This document shows positions 5,742 to 7,091 of a DNA stretch of 7,091 bases, piece by piece. Where the stretch lies: the NCBI GenBank assembly GCA_030038695.1, contig JASHSN010000360.1, positions 1-7,091 on the forward strand, in the 5' to 3' direction. The notes beneath the pieces are model-generated. The model was given only the letters and a program-made list of their open reading frames with translations, was not told the origin of the DNA and did no database searches. Within the stretch, counting starts at the first letter, position 1; each line of letters begins with the position of its first letter. Position numbers and translations under genes: made by a program. Origin of the DNA: Nitrososphaeraceae archaeon (lineage in GTDB: Archaea; Thermoproteota; Nitrososphaeria; Nitrososphaerales; Nitrososphaeraceae).

Positions 5742-6250
5742 ACATACTAAAAAGCAAAAGTAAAATTGTATAGTGGATCCTATATCCGCCTCTGCATGAT
5801 ATATTAACGTGATCTAATACTGGTATTATTAATATTTTCTCATTCGAAATTCAGACCACATAATAGAAGGGGCAACAAAGCATGTATTTGTAATACAGCA
5901 CGAATTAGGTGACTCTCTTTTTGCCAGAGTATTACTAAAATTGATATTTGAGAACCTAATCCGCAATTAAATTAGTGATTATATTCCATGAAAATTTTAG
6001 AAATTATAACACCGGAATACTGGCATTTAAAGACATTTCTAATATAATCTAGAGATTGTGCCGAACCCATTAGTCACAGAACATCTAATTGAGAGGTTTG
6101 TAATAATGAATTCTTATTCCTTTGCCGTCTCCAGTTCCAGCTCCCATGTCTGATACCCCGGGACTCCGTCGCAGTATTCTGTACTGGACTCGACACGAAT
6201 TGCTTTGAATGAAGAAATAAACTACAGCTTTTAGGCATAGGCAACCCGGA
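5742..6250. other. 509-bp gap between pccB end and the HMA gene
   Basis: No gene with a proper start is visible. Two start-less frames look protein-like: plus strand 5833-5970 (contains HVFVIQHELGDSLFARVLL, 45 codons) and minus strand 6221-6114 (contains VESSTEYCDG and GYQTWELELE, 35 codons). The stretch around 6120-6200 is clearly richer in G and C than its surroundings. Inverted repeats ATTAGGT (5904-5910) with ACCTAAT (5954-5960) enclose ACTCT (5912-5916) with AGAGT (5926-5930). No tRNA is seen. Confidence 0.5.
5766..5772 (-). promoter_or_regulatory. TATA-like box for the HMA gene
   Basis: On the minus strand TATACAA lies about 28 bp before the ATG, consistent with a leaderless or nearly leaderless transcript. 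No ribosome binding site is visible between box and start. Confidence 0.4.
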
Positions 6251-6268
6251 TTACACTGGGATGTTGCC
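6240..6268 (-). terminator. Hairpin spanning the pccB stop codon, possible terminator
   Basis: GGCAAC (6240-6245) and GTTGCC (6263-6268) form a 6-bp stem whose loop contains the pccB stop. On the minus strand a T-rich run (TAGTTTATTTCTTCATTC) follows about 20 bp later. It may be chance, because the inner half is coding sequence. Confidence 0.25.
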
Positions 6269-7091
6269 ATGTTTTCTCCGAGGCCTATCTTCTCTCTTTC
6301 TGTAAATGGCCTTGAGCGCGACAATTAATCTCTTCCGAGTTTCTCTCGGTTTTATAATATCGTCTATGTAGCCTTTTGACATCGCAATATATGGGTTAGC
6401 AAACTTCTTCTTATAATCGTCTATTACTTCTGCTCTTCTCGCTACAGGATTCTCAGATTCTGATATTTCCTTTCTAAATATTATGTTGCAAGCTCCCTCT
6501 GGTCCCATAACAGCGATCTCAGCACTAGGCCACGCAAAATTGTAATCAGCCCCTATATGTTTGCTGTTCATCACATCGTAAGCTCCGCCGTATGCTTTTC
6601 TTGTTATGACCGTAAGCCGTGGCACAGTAGCTTCTGAAAACGCGTAAAGAAGCTTTGCCCCATGTCTTATAATCCCTCCCCATTCCTGACTGGTTCCAGG
6701 CAGAAAGCCAGGTACATCAACAAAAGCAATCAATGGAATATTGAAGCAGTCACAGAATCTCGTAAAACGCGCTGCCTTGTCGCAAGAATCGATATCCAAA
6801 ACTCCCGCCAAAGCTTCTGGATTGTTGGCTACAACACCCACAGAGTTGCCATCAAGTCTTGCAAATCCTACAAGTATGTTTCTCGCCCAGTATTTGTGTA
6901 CCTCCAAGAAATCTCCATTGTCTATAACTTTCCTTATCACCAGCTCCATGTTATACGCTCTGTTTGGATTGTCGGGAAGAATAGAGTCAAGTTCTTCATC
7001 ATACCTATTGGGATCATCTTTTGGGGTTATCCGAGGTGGGTTCTCAAGGTTGTTCAAAGGGATGAACGAAAGAAGTGATCGAAGGATTACG
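6251..7091 (-). CDS. pccB: Acetyl-/propionyl-CoA carboxylase, carboxyltransferase subunit, C-terminal part (partial at right edge)
   Basis: The frame is open to the right edge, giving 279 visible residues of an enzyme that is usually about 515 long. The TTG at 7055-7057 is an internal Leu, because family sequence (LLSFIP before NNLENPP) continues upstream of it. The subunit transfers the carboxyl group from carboxybiotin on AccB to acetyl-CoA or propionyl-CoA. The C-terminal carboxyltransferase domain shows VLDIDSCDKAARFTRFCD, FVDVPGFLPGTSQEWGGIIRHG, the loop RKAYGGAYDVMNSKH, AWPSAEIAVMGPEGA and the family ending RKHGNIPV. Asp in GGAYDVM (codon 6575-6577) is the position tied to propionyl-CoA preference in actinobacterial PccB (Ile in acetyl-CoA types), which fits a PCC-type or dual-specificity enzyme. 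Its partners accC and accB lie 2.4 kb further along the same strand. The identification is firm. Confidence 0.95.
   Translation of the reverse strand, partial: VILRSLLSFIPLNNLENPPRITPKDDPNRYDEELDSILPDNPNRAYNMELVIRKVIDNGDFLEVHKYWARNILVGFARLDGNSVGVVANNPEALAGVLDIDSCDKAARFTRFCDCFNIPLIAFVDVPGFLPGTSQEWGGIIRHGAKLLYAFSEATVPRLTVITRKAYGGAYDVMNSKHIGADYNFAWPSAEIAVMGPEGACNIIFRKEISESENPVARRAEVIDDYKKKFANPYIAMSKGYIDDIIKPRETRKRLIVALKAIYRKREDRPRRKHGNIPV

Noticed and set aside
5904..5960. Nested inverted repeats (ATTAGGT/ACCTAAT around ACTCT/AGAGT) as a possible RNA structure
   Set aside because: The stems are short with a long loop, and they fall within the protein-like frame 5833-5970; chance pairing is likely.
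6085..6324. Minus-strand 79-codon frame overlapping the end of pccB
   Set aside because: Its first part is a shifted reading of the pccB 3' end; the remainder has low-complexity character and no recognisable features.
6662..7078. Plus-strand 138-codon frame opposite pccB
   Set aside because: It is antisense to highly conserved carboxyltransferase coding sequence and lacks features of its own.

Overview
The window looks like chromosomal DNA of an ammonia-oxidising archaeon (Thaumarchaeota/Nitrososphaeria), most likely a low-GC soil lineage of the Nitrosocosmicus type. The signs are an archaeal-type acetyl-/propionyl-CoA carboxylase encoded as separate biotin carboxylase, biotin carrier and carboxyltransferase genes, AT-rich DNA, and TATA-like boxes about 25 bp before start codons without Shine-Dalgarno sites (leaderless transcripts). 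The genus is an inference; no rRNA or amo gene is present.

Layout. Left edge (2-190, +): the last 62 codons of an IS630-family transposase, whose 3' end overlaps by 60 bp the 3' end of a secreted PQQ-dependent sugar dehydrogenase-like beta-propeller protein (131-1468, -). A 457-bp gap (1469-1925) carries a likely terminator for the next operon and two interleaved perfect inverted repeats with pseudoknot topology. Then come accB (1926-2357, -) and accC (2348-3844, -), a 10-bp-overlapping pair read from one promoter before accC. Upstream, also on the minus strand, is a gene of about 90 codons with no normal start codon (4066-4344). Its frame continues past the stop for 28 more codons, and it shows a nitrile-hydratase-alpha-like motif; it may be decaying. 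It shares a nearly symmetric TATA region with a divergent DUF202 membrane protein (4389-4760, +). A 732-bp stretch without a convincing gene follows, then a small HMA-domain metal-binding protein (5493-5741, -), a 509-bp gap, and the C-terminal 279 residues of the carboxyltransferase PccB (6251-7091, -), which runs off the right edge.

Function. AccC carboxylates the biotin on AccB using ATP and bicarbonate, and PccB moves the carboxyl group to acetyl-CoA or propionyl-CoA. In these archaea the complex serves both carboxylation steps of the 3-hydroxypropionate/4-hydroxybutyrate carbon-fixation cycle. The gene order along the minus strand is pccB, accC, accB, but pccB is separated from accC by 2.4 kb holding unrelated genes and apparent gene debris. 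This, together with the IS remnant, suggests that the locus has been rearranged. I found no CRISPR array, tRNA or rRNA. The least explained features are the interleaved inverted repeats and the apparently degraded minus-strand gene.
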